DNA of 31,663 nt from RGIG3009 sp045653425 (GCA_045653425.1 JAZOLU010000033.1:1-31663), one strand, 5' to 3'. Positions 1-7,895 are shown, numbered from the stretch's first letter. The notes: generated from the sequence alone by a model not told the origin. Program-made: numbers and translations.

Positions 1-29
1 CATTTCTACAATCATCAACGTATCCAACT

Positions 30-67
30 AAAAACAAAACTGACACCACTTGAAAAGCGATGTCAGT
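30..67 (-). terminator. Intrinsic terminator downstream of the O-antigen-ligase-like gene
   Basis: On the minus strand ACTGACA pairs with TGTCAGT, and the stem continues through TCGCTT/AAGTGG with two G-U wobbles, giving 13 pairs around a TTC loop. The U-rich tail TTTTGTTTTT follows (plus-strand A-tract 30-38). It lies about 100 nt past the stop codon at 169. Apart from this hairpin I see no gene in 1-168. Confidence 0.75.
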
Positions 68-168
68 ATATTGCTTAAAATTTAATTTTCATCTACCATA
101 GGGTTCTTTTTGTGCTGTCCGCACAAATTGGGGCAGTTCACTGTTGGGATGTGCTTTTTTGTAAAAAC

Positions 169-1530
169 TTATGACTTGCCAAACCGTTTTGGCAGCCGCT
201 TGACCCAGCCGCGCAGCGGCAAAAACAAACTACGCAGCGGTGTACAATGTTCCGTGGAATACATATCGGCGCCGGCGTCGGCAAACCCCAACGCCATACA
301 AAAGGTGCCCACCAGTTTGGGAGAGAGGAATGGGTAATCCACCATACCGTATACAACAAAGGATACGGCGAACAACAAAACGGTAAGCCCCATACCGGCG
401 GCTTTTTTGGAATGGTCCAAAAGCGACATACTGTTTTGCAGTAGGCGCGTAGCCACCAAACACATGAGGAACAAGGCAATAAAACCGCCCTCTACCAAAA
501 GTTGTAACACCAAGTTGTGGGAGTGCGGTAAGTTCAGTCCCATACGGGTGAGTTCTTCCCAAAAGTTAGAGATACCGGGGCCTAACCCGAACAACGGATG
601 CCGAATAATGGTTTGTAGGGCAACTTCCCATGCGTCAAACCGTCCGAGAATGGAGGTGTCGGCATTGCCAATGGATAAAAAACGACTGAGAATGGCTTCC
701 GGAACAATGGCAATAATGGCGGTGATACACATCATAAACGGCGTAATTTGCCGCAGATGTGTAAGAATGATGAGCAGTAACATCGACAACAACGCAATAT
801 ACGCGCCGCGAGAAAACGAGAGGATGGCACCGCACACCGCCAGTGCTAAAAACAACCGTGCCACCAGTTTGGATGGAGTGCGCCGTCCCGAAAAACCGTA
901 ATACCCCGCAAAGGGCAACACCATTACCAAATATTCCGCCATCACGTTGGGGTTGTTAAATGTGGAGGCAACGCGGTCCATTCCTTGCTCCAAATTAACC
1001 TCCATAGGGAAATAGCGGTAAAAGAATTGGTCAAACGCCAGCCAAAATTGGTTGGGGAAAATATAATCCAACACCTCGCGCAACAAATATTGAACGCAGG
1101 CAATGAACCCCACAATACCGGCTACCGCCCCCACCATAAACAGTGCCAAAGATAACCGTTTTGGGGTGTGCAACAACGTGGTGAGGGTAAGGTAGCAACA
1201 AAACATAACCACCCACATTAAAACGGTGGAGATACTGTTGAGCGTGTGGTCGGAATACACAATGCCCACGGCGGAATAGGCAATAAACAGTAACAACAGT
1301 TTACCGGGCATACCCAGCCGAATACGAGTTTCACGACTTTTGGCATCCTTGGCGGCAAACACCAGCGAGAGCGGTGCTAACACCGGCGCGGCGTATTCCG
1401 GCAACAACGGCATTACCAGCAAACACAGAAGTGAGGCCCAAAATCGCCTGTTTTCTGCCGCAACGTAGTGCCATTGTTTGCGCAAGTATGCAGCACTTTT
1501 TTTCAAAAAAAGTGACAGAAATGCCGGCAT
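169..1530 (-). CDS. O-antigen ligase / polymerase family membrane protein (Wzy_C-like)
   Basis: Predicted 453-residue polytopic membrane protein. Most of the sequence is hydrophobic segments. The middle-to-C-terminal part shows the pattern of the O-antigen ligase/polymerase (Wzy_C) family: FSRGAY, then HPLFGLGPG, then PHSHNLVLQLLVEGG. Members join or polymerise lipid-linked glycans on the outer face of the membrane; in a Gram-positive cell a role in capsule, exopolysaccharide or wall glycopolymer is more likely than lipopolysaccharide. The open frame extends to 1851, but I chose the ATG at 1530 because AAGGAG lies 9 nt upstream and a good sigma-A promoter (1564-1592) sits just before it, which would be inside the longer version. 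It is monocistronic here and divergent from apbE. No glycosyltransferase neighbours are visible, so the substrate cannot be inferred. Confidence 0.85.
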   Translation of the reverse strand: MPAFLSLFLKKSAAYLRKQWHYVAAENRRFWASLLCLLVMPLLPEYAAPVLAPLSLVFAAKDAKSRETRIRLGMPGKLLLLFIAYSAVGIVYSDHTLNSISTVLMWVVMFCCYLTLTTLLHTPKRLSLALFMVGAVAGIVGFIACVQYLLREVLDYIFPNQFWLAFDQFFYRYFPMEVNLEQGMDRVASTFNNPNVMAEYLVMVLPFAGYYGFSGRRTPSKLVARLFLALAVCGAILSFSRGAYIALLSMLLLIILTHLRQITPFMMCITAIIAIVPEAILSRFLSIGNADTSILGRFDAWEVALQTIIRHPLFGLGPGISNFWEELTRMGLNLPHSHNLVLQLLVEGGFIALFLMCLVATRLLQNSMSLLDHSKKAAGMGLTVLLFAVSFVVYGMVDYPFLSPKLVGTFCMALGFADAGADMYSTEHCTPLRSLFLPLRGWVKRLPKRFGKS

Positions 1531-1563
1531 GTATTCCCACTCCTTTTCAGCATAGTTTTGTTT

Positions 1564-1592
1564 ATTATACGCTATTGTGACAAACTGTGCAA
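1564..1592 (-). promoter_or_regulatory. Sigma-A promoter for the O-antigen-ligase-like gene
   Basis: On the minus strand, TTGCAC (1587-1592) and TATAAT (1564-1569) are separated by exactly 17 bp. The predicted start of transcription is about 27 nt before the ATG at 1530. This supports the shorter reading of the gene. Confidence 0.75.
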
Positions 1593-1620
1593 TGTTTGTT
1601 ACAAACTTGTAAGGAAAACT

Positions 1621-1649
1621 TTGCATTTTCCGGTAAGTCGTGGTACACT
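1621..1649 (+). promoter_or_regulatory. Candidate sigma-A promoter for apbE
   Basis: TTGCAT (1621-1626) and TACACT (1644-1649) are separated by 17 bp, about 65 nt upstream of the apbE start. It is divergent from the promoter at 1564-1592. A second -10-like TATAGT lies at 1692-1697 but lacks a good -35. Confidence 0.5.
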
Positions 1650-1715
1650 CTAGGTAAAGTGATGCAAAGTATTCAAGCACTTTAATTTTAGTATAGTCGC
1701 GTAAGGGGGTTGGGT

Positions 1716-2684
1716 ATGCGCCGCGTAGGAATGATAATACTGTGTGTGGTATTGCTGTTGGCGGGGTGTACGGCATCTCAGCCCGTTTCGCGTTCCGGCT
1801 TTGCGCTGGATACGTTTGTATCGGTAACTGTGTACGACGGCGGCACGGCAAACGTTCAGGCGGTATTGGATGCGTGCTTTGCCGAGATAACGCGCTTGGA
1901 AAACCTGCTCAGTGTCACGCGCGAAACCAGCGACATAGCGCGTATTAATGCGGCGAATGGTGCACCGGTAACAGTAGCGGAGGAAACGGTGCAACTGCTG
2001 AATATAGCGGTGCGGTATGGTGATTTGTCCGGCGGTGCGTTTGACATCACCTTACGTCCCGTAACGGCGTTGTGGAATTTTACGGCCGAACAACCAACTT
2101 TGCCGGATGCGGAGGAATTGGCGGCAGCGGTGAGCACGGTGGATTACCGAAATTTGTTGGTGGACGGCACCCACGTAACCTTGCCGCAAGGCGGATTGGA
2201 CTTGGGTGGCATTGCCAAAGGGTTTATTGCCGACCGCGTGCGAGAGGTGTTGGCAGAACACGGCGTTGTCTCAGCCCTCATTGACCTTGGCGGCAACATT
2301 GTCACGTGTGGCAGCAAAGCGGGTGAGGATTGGAAAATCGGCGTAAAAGACCCGCTGGATACCACGCAGTTGTGCGCTATTGTGACCGGGCGGGATATGT
2401 CGGTGGTCACTTCCGGCATTTACGAACGGGGCTTTACGCGGGATGGCGTGCGGTACCACCATTTGCTTTCTCCGCAAACCGGAATGCCGGTGCAAAATGA
2501 ACTGGCTTCGGTGACCATTGTTTGCGAGCGTTCTGTCGATGCGGATGCACTGTCCACGGCGTGCTTTGTGTTGGGCGAAACCAGGGCGCGGGAATTGCTG
2601 GCAACGGTGGGGGCAGAGGCGCTGTTTGTGCGGCGTGACGGTACGCTGAGTGCCACGGCCGGATTGCAATACACACCGGCGTAA
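1716..2684 (+). CDS. apbE: FAD:protein FMN transferase, lipoprotein (ApbE)
   Basis: ApbE enzymes use FAD to attach FMN covalently to threonine residues of extracytoplasmic flavoproteins such as Rnf/Nqr or fumarate-reductase-type subunits. The 322-residue product begins with a lipoprotein signal (hydrophobic stretch ending in LLAGC), placing it on the outer membrane face. Family signatures are in order: FALDTFVSV near the start, SGGAFDITLRP, DLGGIAKGFIADR, LIDLGGN, VTSGIYER, HHLLSPQTG and DADALSTACFVLG. The ATG at 1716 follows AAGGGGG at 1703-1709; a TTG at 1710 is possible but too close to that site. No target flavoprotein gene is in the window. The last codons and the stop lie inside the left copy of a 24-bp repeat (2674-2697), see findings. 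Confidence 0.93.
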   Translation: MRRVGMIILCVVLLLAGCTASQPVSRSGFALDTFVSVTVYDGGTANVQAVLDACFAEITRLENLLSVTRETSDIARINAANGAPVTVAEETVQLLNIAVRYGDLSGGAFDITLRPVTALWNFTAEQPTLPDAEELAAAVSTVDYRNLLVDGTHVTLPQGGLDLGGIAKGFIADRVREVLAEHGVVSALIDLGGNIVTCGSKAGEDWKIGVKDPLDTTQLCAIVTGRDMSVVTSGIYERGFTRDGVRYHHLLSPQTGMPVQNELASVTIVCERSVDADALSTACFVLGETRARELLATVGAEALFVRRDGTLSATAGLQYTPA

Positions 2685-2697
2685 AAAATACGCGGCT
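2674..2697 (+). repeat. 24-bp direct repeat, left copy (overlaps the apbE stop codon)
   Basis: This 24-bp sequence is identical, base for base, to 7868-7891, 5.19 kb away. It begins CACCGGCG and ends ACGCGGCT, with a central A-tract flanked by GCGTA and TACGC, which are complementary and could form a small hairpin. It covers the last three codons and the stop of apbE. The two copies enclose the CHAT protein and lipoprotein genes. Confidence 0.9.
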
Positions 2698-2730
2698 TAC
2701 GAAATATAAAAATTATATAATGAGTATACA

Positions 2731-2786
2731 ACAAATGCGAAAACAAAACAGCCAAAAACGGCGGTTGTGTTCGCATTTGTTTTTTA
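2731..2786 (+). terminator. Intrinsic terminator after apbE
   Basis: ACAAATGCGAA pairs with TTCGCATTTGT (ending 2780), and ACA/TGT extend the stem inward past one mismatch. A run of T follows at 2780-2786. The loop is about 28 nt. The hairpin lies just inside the left repeat and isolates apbE from the gene at 2917. Confidence 0.7.
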
Positions 2787-2815
2787 TTCAAACAAAACAA
2801 ATAAAGAAGTTTTTA

Positions 2816-2844
2816 TTGACAAGTTTGGTATATTATGGTAAAAT
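2816..2844 (+). promoter_or_regulatory. Strong sigma-A promoter for the CHAT-domain protein
   Basis: A consensus TTGACA (2816-2821) is followed after 17 bp by TAAAAT (2839-2844). Transcription would start near 2851, giving a 66-nt leader. It is one of the best -35 matches in the window, so this accessory module should be well transcribed in vegetative cells. Confidence 0.8.
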
Positions 2845-2851
2845 TGAGATG

Positions 2852-2891
2852 GGCGAAACTGGCAATTCGCGCCGGGTGAGTTGCAGTCGCC
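2852..2891 (+). other. Possible 5' UTR stem-loop
   Basis: Right at the predicted transcript start, GGCG (2852-2855) can pair with CGCC (2888-2891), ACT with AGT, and GCAA with TTGC, separated by small bulges. An alternative fold pairs GCGAA with TTCGC. I do not recognise a riboswitch class. It may be a 5'-end stabilising hairpin. Confidence 0.35.
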
Positions 2892-2916
2892 TATTATAAT
2901 GAAAGGTGTGTAAGCG

Positions 2917-5900
2917 ATGAAGAAAAAGTTTGTTCGTAAAGCCCTGTCCGTATGTATGGTAATAACGCTGCTGTTTTCCACTGCAACCGCTATTTCTGCA
3001 ACCGGCATCGATGAAACATCGCTTGCCGCTATAACGGAAAAAACTTCCCTTGCCCCGTCACCGCTTACGGTTGACGGTGTTACTACCATCGCCGGTGAGC
3101 AAGAAGCATTGCGCGGCGAGTATGAAAAGCATTTTTTGATGCCGGACGGTACTTTGGTTGCCACTGTATATGACGTACCGGTTCATTATTTGAACGAACA
3201 GACCGGCGAGTGGAATGAGATTGACAACACTTTGCAGGCATCTGTTGACGTTAACGGCGATGCGCTGTATCGCAATCGGGACGGCTTGTTCGACGTATCG
3301 TTTGCACAGTCGGCTACTACCTCCGAGCCGCTGGTCACTTTGCAAACCAACGGTCACAGCATTGCGTGGCATTTTGTTCAACCGTCTTCCGGCTCCGGTG
3401 GATTGGAAGTTATGAGCACTTCGGAACAGGCGGTGTCGGTGACTGCGTTGCCGTCAGCACAAGTGTTGGCTAATGAGCCGACCGATGTACCGACAGACAC
3501 GGTGGACACATCGGCACGCAAAACCACCGGCACGGTGCTGTACGAAGATTTAGCGGGGCAGAATACCGACGTTCGCCTAACGGTTACACCGGTAAAGGTG
3601 AAAGAGGATATTTTGCTTACGGCCGCTCCAACACAGGCAGTTTCGTATACCACACGCCTCACGCTTTCTGCAGGTCTTACTCCTACTTTGGGCGAGGACG
3701 GAACAGTGTTTATCCGTGATTCCAAAGGCGTGGATGTGTTCCGTATTGCCGCACCGTATATGACGGATGCTATGGACGAACTCAGCCAAGACGTTGACGT
3801 GGATTTGCTTTTTGTCGGCGGCGCTTGGGAATTGACGGTAACACCGAATATGGATTGGCTTACGGATACGGCGCGTGTTTATCCCGTTACCATTGACCCT
3901 ACCGTGTATGCCTCTAACAACGCCTCAAACACGTGGGATACTTATATTTATCAGAATTGTACGTCCAGCAATGCGGTATCCCGCCAAGACCTTGACCGTA
4001 TGTATATCGGCAACCGCACCTCGGCAAGCCAACTTAAATGCCGCGGGCTGGTAAAGTTCCTTACAATGCCTAAAATTTACGGAAACATCACAAGCGCCCA
4101 ACTCTCTTTTACCACGCCGTCGGGTACGACCACGTGGAAGAATATGACACTGTACCGCATTACGGAAAGTTGGAATTGTAGCACTTTGGCATGGCCGGGG
4201 CCTGCGGCAACGGCTATTCAAAGCAAAGCAGTCAGCAACGGCAAATACACGTTTGACGTTACCGCTGCCATTCGTGCAATGTACCACAACAACTCCACCG
4301 GAACGGCGGGTAACTACGGTTTCCAGATACGGTATCAAGACGAGACCGCCTCGGATTATAACTCGCTGCGCTCCTCCGAATGGTCCACGGATACCGCGAA
4401 CGATGCGGCAAAACCCTATTTGGCCATTACCTATACCAACTATTCTCCCTGTTCGTTTACCAGTGGCGAACTGTACCATATTACCAACGTAGCCAGCGGT
4501 AATTATTTGAGTGTTACCAATTTTGGAAGTACCGGAACTGTTCTTTCGGGCCAAACCCCCACTTATCAAGGAAACCAATCGTGGAAACTCGTTCACGAAG
4601 GCAATGGTGTGTACAGTGCCACACCGGCGTTCCGGGTTGCACTGCGTATGAACGCACCGGGCATTACCAACGGTCAGGACGTTAACGTAATATCCAGCAA
4701 TAACAGCGATGCGCAGCGTTGGGTCATTCTGCCCAATTCAGACGGCACGTACCGCTTTATGCCGGTTTCCGGCAAGGACGATGCCAAGGTACTGCAAGTG
4801 GAAAACGCCACTGCCGGCTCGGTTTCGTCGGCGGAGATTGGTGTATGGAGTGGTGCGGCAAAACAAAAATGGAAAATTCAGGACATCAGTTCTCCCGCGC
4901 ACAGTGGTGTTGTCAGCGGCAAACCCTACTACATTAAAAACGTTTCCACCGGTAAATATTTGGGTATGGTAAGCGATACCAACGCTACCTTGGTACAAGT
5001 AGGGCAAGGTACCAAAGTCCAAAACGGCAGGCAGCGCTGGCGCATTACTTACAGCGGCGGCAATTACACGCTCCAGCCAATTATCGCGCACGACGGTATA
5101 TTCAACTTAAACAAATCGCTGGAAATACCAAATGGCAATATATTCGGTGACGCGGTTCCTCAAATTAACACCTCACACGCCGGCAGAAAGCAGAAATTCC
5201 AGTTAAAACAGTTTAATGCCACCACCTTTGCGTTCCTCACAAATTGCAGTGGCTACAACACTACACTGACCGCCGGCAGCGGCACAACGGTAGCCACCTC
5301 GTATTATTCCGGTGGTGCCACACAGCAGTGGGTGCTGGAACCGGCTTTCGATGCCACACAAACGGCGATTTCGCTTGGTGGAGAATTCTTCCCGGTAGCC
5401 AAAAATGGTGTCGAACAATATGCCGACGTTAAAGAAAGTAGTAGAGTATTCAGTTTAATGGGTTATGAAGCAAGTTATGAAGCCGATATGGTTCTCGGAG
5501 AGTTGCACTCTCTTATTGACGGCAAAAGTGTCATTCACTTTAGTTGCCACGGCAGCCGCGAAGCGTTGCAGTTTGAGAACGGAACCAATGCGGCCGGTCT
5601 TAAAGGGTTTAATATTAAGCAATTTTCCAGTGACGAACCGTACTGGGACCTCTACAACGTATCAATATTTGATTTTGATATATCCGATTGTAAATTGATG
5701 ATTTTTGATGCGTGTAGCACGTATGTCCCGGGTGACTATGATGATGGTTTAGAATATTATGACATCTGCGATATGGCAGTTGACCTTGGCGTGGACGCCG
5801 TCATTGCGTGGGGACAAGACACTGACACCACAAGCAGAGAATGGTTACAACTGTTTTTCGACCGCGTTATGCGTGGCGACACCATTCAGCAAGCCGTTGA

Positions 5901-6027
5901 TTATATGAACACTGTACATGATAAGAGTAATGGCGCGGCAGTTTGCTCCTGCAGTGATAAAGATTGTGCCATGTACGATGCACAAGTTGTGGGCAACGGC
6001 AATTTCCGGTTGTTCGCACAGCAGTAA
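2917..6027 (+). CDS. Secreted multidomain protein: DNRLRE region, two ricin-like regions, C-terminal caspase/CHAT-like protease
   Basis: A 1036-residue exported protein. Residues 1 to about 28 form a Sec signal (MKKKFVRK, then a hydrophobic core ending near AISA). Residues about 45-335 resemble the N-terminal region of large secreted DNRLRE and wall-associated proteins, ending with VTIDPTVYA. Residues about 336-508 look like a DNRLRE beta domain. Two ricin-type beta-trefoil-like regions follow, about 515-659 and 664-808, each opening with a GxxYxIxNVxSGxYL pattern and containing QxW motifs; these may bind carbohydrate. Residues about 830-1036 look like a clan CD caspase/CHAT-like peptidase: HFSCHG carries candidate catalytic His878 and LMIFDACST carries candidate Cys933, followed by the typical VDAVIAWG segment. 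The substrate is unknown. No LPXTG anchor or membrane tail is visible, so retention may depend on the lectin part. Start: ATG after AAAGGTG. Probably co-transcribed with the two lipoprotein genes; the first begins 25 nt downstream. Domain names are from pattern recognition. Confidence 0.8.
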   Translation: MKKKFVRKALSVCMVITLLFSTATAISATGIDETSLAAITEKTSLAPSPLTVDGVTTIAGEQEALRGEYEKHFLMPDGTLVATVYDVPVHYLNEQTGEWNEIDNTLQASVDVNGDALYRNRDGLFDVSFAQSATTSEPLVTLQTNGHSIAWHFVQPSSGSGGLEVMSTSEQAVSVTALPSAQVLANEPTDVPTDTVDTSARKTTGTVLYEDLAGQNTDVRLTVTPVKVKEDILLTAAPTQAVSYTTRLTLSAGLTPTLGEDGTVFIRDSKGVDVFRIAAPYMTDAMDELSQDVDVDLLFVGGAWELTVTPNMDWLTDTARVYPVTIDPTVYASNNASNTWDTYIYQNCTSSNAVSRQDLDRMYIGNRTSASQLKCRGLVKFLTMPKIYGNITSAQLSFTTPSGTTTWKNMTLYRITESWNCSTLAWPGPAATAIQSKAVSNGKYTFDVTAAIRAMYHNNSTGTAGNYGFQIRYQDETASDYNSLRSSEWSTDTANDAAKPYLAITYTNYSPCSFTSGELYHITNVASGNYLSVTNFGSTGTVLSGQTPTYQGNQSWKLVHEGNGVYSATPAFRVALRMNAPGITNGQDVNVISSNNSDAQRWVILPNSDGTYRFMPVSGKDDAKVLQVENATAGSVSSAEIGVWSGAAKQKWKIQDISSPAHSGVVSGKPYYIKNVSTGKYLGMVSDTNATLVQVGQGTKVQNGRQRWRITYSGGNYTLQPIIAHDGIFNLNKSLEIPNGNIFGDAVPQINTSHAGRKQKFQLKQFNATTFAFLTNCSGYNTTLTAGSGTTVATSYYSGGATQQWVLEPAFDATQTAISLGGEFFPVAKNGVEQYADVKESSRVFSLMGYEASYEADMVLGELHSLIDGKSVIHFSCHGSREALQFENGTNAAGLKGFNIKQFSSDEPYWDLYNVSIFDFDISDCKLMIFDACSTYVPGDYDDGLEYYDICDMAVDLGVDAVIAWGQDTDTTSREWLQLFFDRVMRGDTIQQAVDYMNTVHDKSNGAAVCSCSDKDCAMYDAQVVGNGNFRLFAQQ

Positions 6028-6052
6028 CCGGTATGGGGAAAGGAGTACTTTT

Positions 6053-6916
6053 ATGAACAACAAACCGTATTTTCGGTTAGTCGCCCTATTGCTGGTGTGC
6101 CAGTTGGTATTGGCGGCGTGTATGCCAACCGAACAGGCAAAAACCGATAATAGCAGTACAACCGCGCCCACCGCCTCGTCCGAGTTGCACGACGTAACGA
6201 CAACGGTTACTTCGTTACATTCCACAACCGTTACATTGGCACCAACAACCGGCAAACCAGCCACAACGGTTACCAAAACCAAGCCGACGGTTACCACAAC
6301 CACCGGCGACATTAACGTGTTGCCAAGCGGAACAAAAGCACAGGGGGAGCGTCATAAAATGCTCGGCACACCAGCGTTTTCGTACGAAAGTGAAGATTAT
6401 GACGTGTTGCGAAAACTCATTTTACAAAAATTCCCCGGTGAAAAAAATTTGGATGAGTTTCGTGTTACAAAAACAAAGAAGAAAGGACGAGTATTCGATG
6501 GTACTGAATTTGTTCAATATACGCATAGTGTAGATTTTGTTCGTTGGATAAATGGTTGCAGTACCGACTCCTTTTACGCTTTCTATTTTGATGAAAATGA
6601 CAAAGGCATTGTTGTATGGGTAAAGCAAGAAGATTATAACCTTGCCAAGGTGATTCCGCCACGGGTTGCCACCGAAGCGGAAATTGAGGCGGCAAAGCAA
6701 GAAGAAGCCAAAAAAGTGCGTGAGGGGTTTGTTATTTGGAAACAAGAGGTTAGTCCTTCTATTTATGACATTGAGCGCGATGCGAATTACTTTAAGATAA
6801 CCACACAGTACGTGAGTAAATCGACGTATGATGCATATTCGGATGAAACAAGTTCCTATTATGGGAGAACTCCACCCCATTCGGCTTATTTTGGGTCGTA
6901 CGTCATCCCGCGCTAA
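6053..6916 (+). CDS. Lipoprotein with Thr-rich linker, unknown C-terminal domain (copy 1)
   Basis: A 287-residue protein of unrecognised family. The signal ends in a lipobox (LVLAAC, Cys about residue 23), so it should be tethered to the outer face of the membrane. A Thr/Ser/Pro-rich extended linker (about residues 30-90) acts as a spacer, and the remaining ~190 residues form a folded domain with alternating aromatic and charged segments, a Lys/Glu-rich helix (ATEAEIEAAKQEEAKKVREG) and a C-terminal YYGRTPPHSAY motif. The ATG at 6053 is preceded by AAAGGAG 7 nt upstream; upstream in-frame starts fall inside the CHAT gene. It lies 25 nt after that gene and is paralogous to the next gene. A partner, substrate or immunity-type relation to the CHAT protein is plausible but not shown. 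Confidence 0.85.
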   Translation: MNNKPYFRLVALLLVCQLVLAACMPTEQAKTDNSSTTAPTASSELHDVTTTVTSLHSTTVTLAPTTGKPATTVTKTKPTVTTTTGDINVLPSGTKAQGERHKMLGTPAFSYESEDYDVLRKLILQKFPGEKNLDEFRVTKTKKKGRVFDGTEFVQYTHSVDFVRWINGCSTDSFYAFYFDENDKGIVVWVKQEDYNLAKVIPPRVATEAEIEAAKQEEAKKVREGFVIWKQEVSPSIYDIERDANYFKITTQYVSKSTYDAYSDETSSYYGRTPPHSAYFGSYVIPR

Positions 6917-6948
6917 CGGTTAACCGGCATGGCGAAAGGAGTGTTTTT

Positions 6949-7791
6949 ATGAACAACAAACCGTATTTTCGGTTAGTCGCCCTGTTGCTGGTGTGCCAGT
7001 TGGTATTGGCGGCGTGTACGCCGCCCCAACAAGCGGGTGCCACCACCGGCTCCACAGGGCAGCAAACTACGACGACAACGGTTACTTCGTTACATTCCAC
7101 AACCGTTACATTGGCACCAACAACCGGCAAACCAACCACAACGGTTACCAAAACTAAGCCGACGGTTACCACAACCACCCGCGACATTAACGTTTTGCCA
7201 ACCGGAACAAAAACACCGGCACAGAATTATAAAATGCCCGGCACGCCGGTGTTTTTGCACGAAAGTGAAGATTATGACGTGTTGCGAAAACTCATTTTAC
7301 AAAAATTCCCCGATGAAAAGAATTTGGATGAGTTTCGTGTTAAAAAAATAGAAGAGAAACGTAGGGTATTTGATGGTGCTGAATTTCTGCAATGTCAGTA
7401 TCGTGTGATTTTCAGCCGTTGGATAAACGGCTGCAGTACCAACGCATACTACATCTTCTTTTTTGATGAGAATAACAAATGCATCGCCATGGAGGTAAAG
7501 CGAGAAGAGTACGACCCGACCAAGGTGGTTCCGCCGCGGGTTGCCACCGAAGCGGAAATTGAGGCAGCCAAACAAGAGGAAGCCAAAAAAGTGCGTGAGG
7601 GGTATGTTGTTTGGAAACAAGAGGTTAGCCCTTCTTATTATGACATTGAGAACGATGCTAATTATTTTAGAATAACCACACTGTATGTGCCCAAATCGTT
7701 ATATGATGAATACGTGGACGAAGCAGGGCCATATTACGGGCGCACCCCGCCCCATTCGGCTTATTCCGGGAGATACGTCATCCCGCGCTAA
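6949..7791 (+). CDS. Lipoprotein with Thr-rich linker, unknown C-terminal domain (copy 2)
   Basis: A 280-residue paralogue of the preceding gene, 32 nt downstream, with the same AAAGGAG ribosome binding site. The first 20 residues are identical to copy 1 (MNNKPYFRLVALLLVCQLVL), followed by the same lipobox and almost the same Thr-rich linker, so the lipid anchor and spacer are preserved. Differences concentrate in the extracellular domain, for example FLQCQYRVIFSRWINGCS here against FVQYTHSVDFVRWINGCS in copy 1, while the Lys/Glu helix and the YYGRTPPHSAY end are conserved. This suggests a recent duplication with change in the exposed domain. Function unknown. It is the last gene before a strong terminator at 7801. 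Confidence 0.85.
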   Translation: MNNKPYFRLVALLLVCQLVLAACTPPQQAGATTGSTGQQTTTTTVTSLHSTTVTLAPTTGKPTTTVTKTKPTVTTTTRDINVLPTGTKTPAQNYKMPGTPVFLHESEDYDVLRKLILQKFPDEKNLDEFRVKKIEEKRRVFDGAEFLQCQYRVIFSRWINGCSTNAYYIFFFDENNKCIAMEVKREEYDPTKVVPPRVATEAEIEAAKQEEAKKVREGYVVWKQEVSPSYYDIENDANYFRITTLYVPKSLYDEYVDEAGPYYGRTPPHSAYSGRYVIPR

Positions 7792-7800
7792 CGGTTAACC

Positions 7801-7834
7801 GCAACGCCCCCGACACCGTCGGGGGCGTTGCTTT
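7801..7834 (+). terminator. Strong intrinsic terminator ending the CHAT/lipoprotein operon
   Basis: GCAACGCCCCCGAC pairs perfectly with GTCGGGGGCGTTGC around a 3-nt ACC loop, followed by TTTT. The 14-bp GC-rich stem makes this one of the strongest hairpins in the window. It lies 10 nt past the stop of lipoprotein copy 2. Confidence 0.92.
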
Positions 7835-7867
7835 TGCAAAAAATCTGATTTTTCCTTTTTGCAACCC

Positions 7868-7891
7868 CACCGGCGTAAAAAATACGCGGCT
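7868..7891 (+). repeat. 24-bp direct repeat, right copy (next to the SRP RNA promoter)
   Basis: Exact copy of 2674-2697. It ends 4 nt before the -35 box of the SRP RNA promoter and lies 34 nt after the terminator of the lipoprotein operon. Here it is not part of any gene. Confidence 0.9.
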
Positions 7892-7895
7892 ACTC

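Larger units (their letters stand above)
6025..7795 (+). repeat. Tandem duplication, units 6025-6920 and 6921-7795
   Basis: Two head-to-tail units each start with TAACCGG, carry a near-identical ribosome binding region and lipoprotein gene, and end with CCCGCGCTAACGG. The first unit starts exactly at the stop codon of the CHAT gene. DNA identity by eye is very high over the signal peptide, Thr-rich linker and 3' end, and lower in the middle of the C-terminal domain. A third start of the unit is visible at 7796-7801 before the terminator. Confidence 0.85.

Noticed and set aside
1531..1851. 107-residue N-terminal extension of the O-antigen-ligase-like protein
   Set aside because: It contains the promoter at 1564-1592 and lacks a ribosome site, while ATG 1530 has AAGGAG.
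6037..7200. Repeated Thr-rich segments considered as CRISPR or satellite repeats
   Set aside because: They are coding linkers in the two duplicated lipoprotein genes; no regular repeat-spacer pattern.
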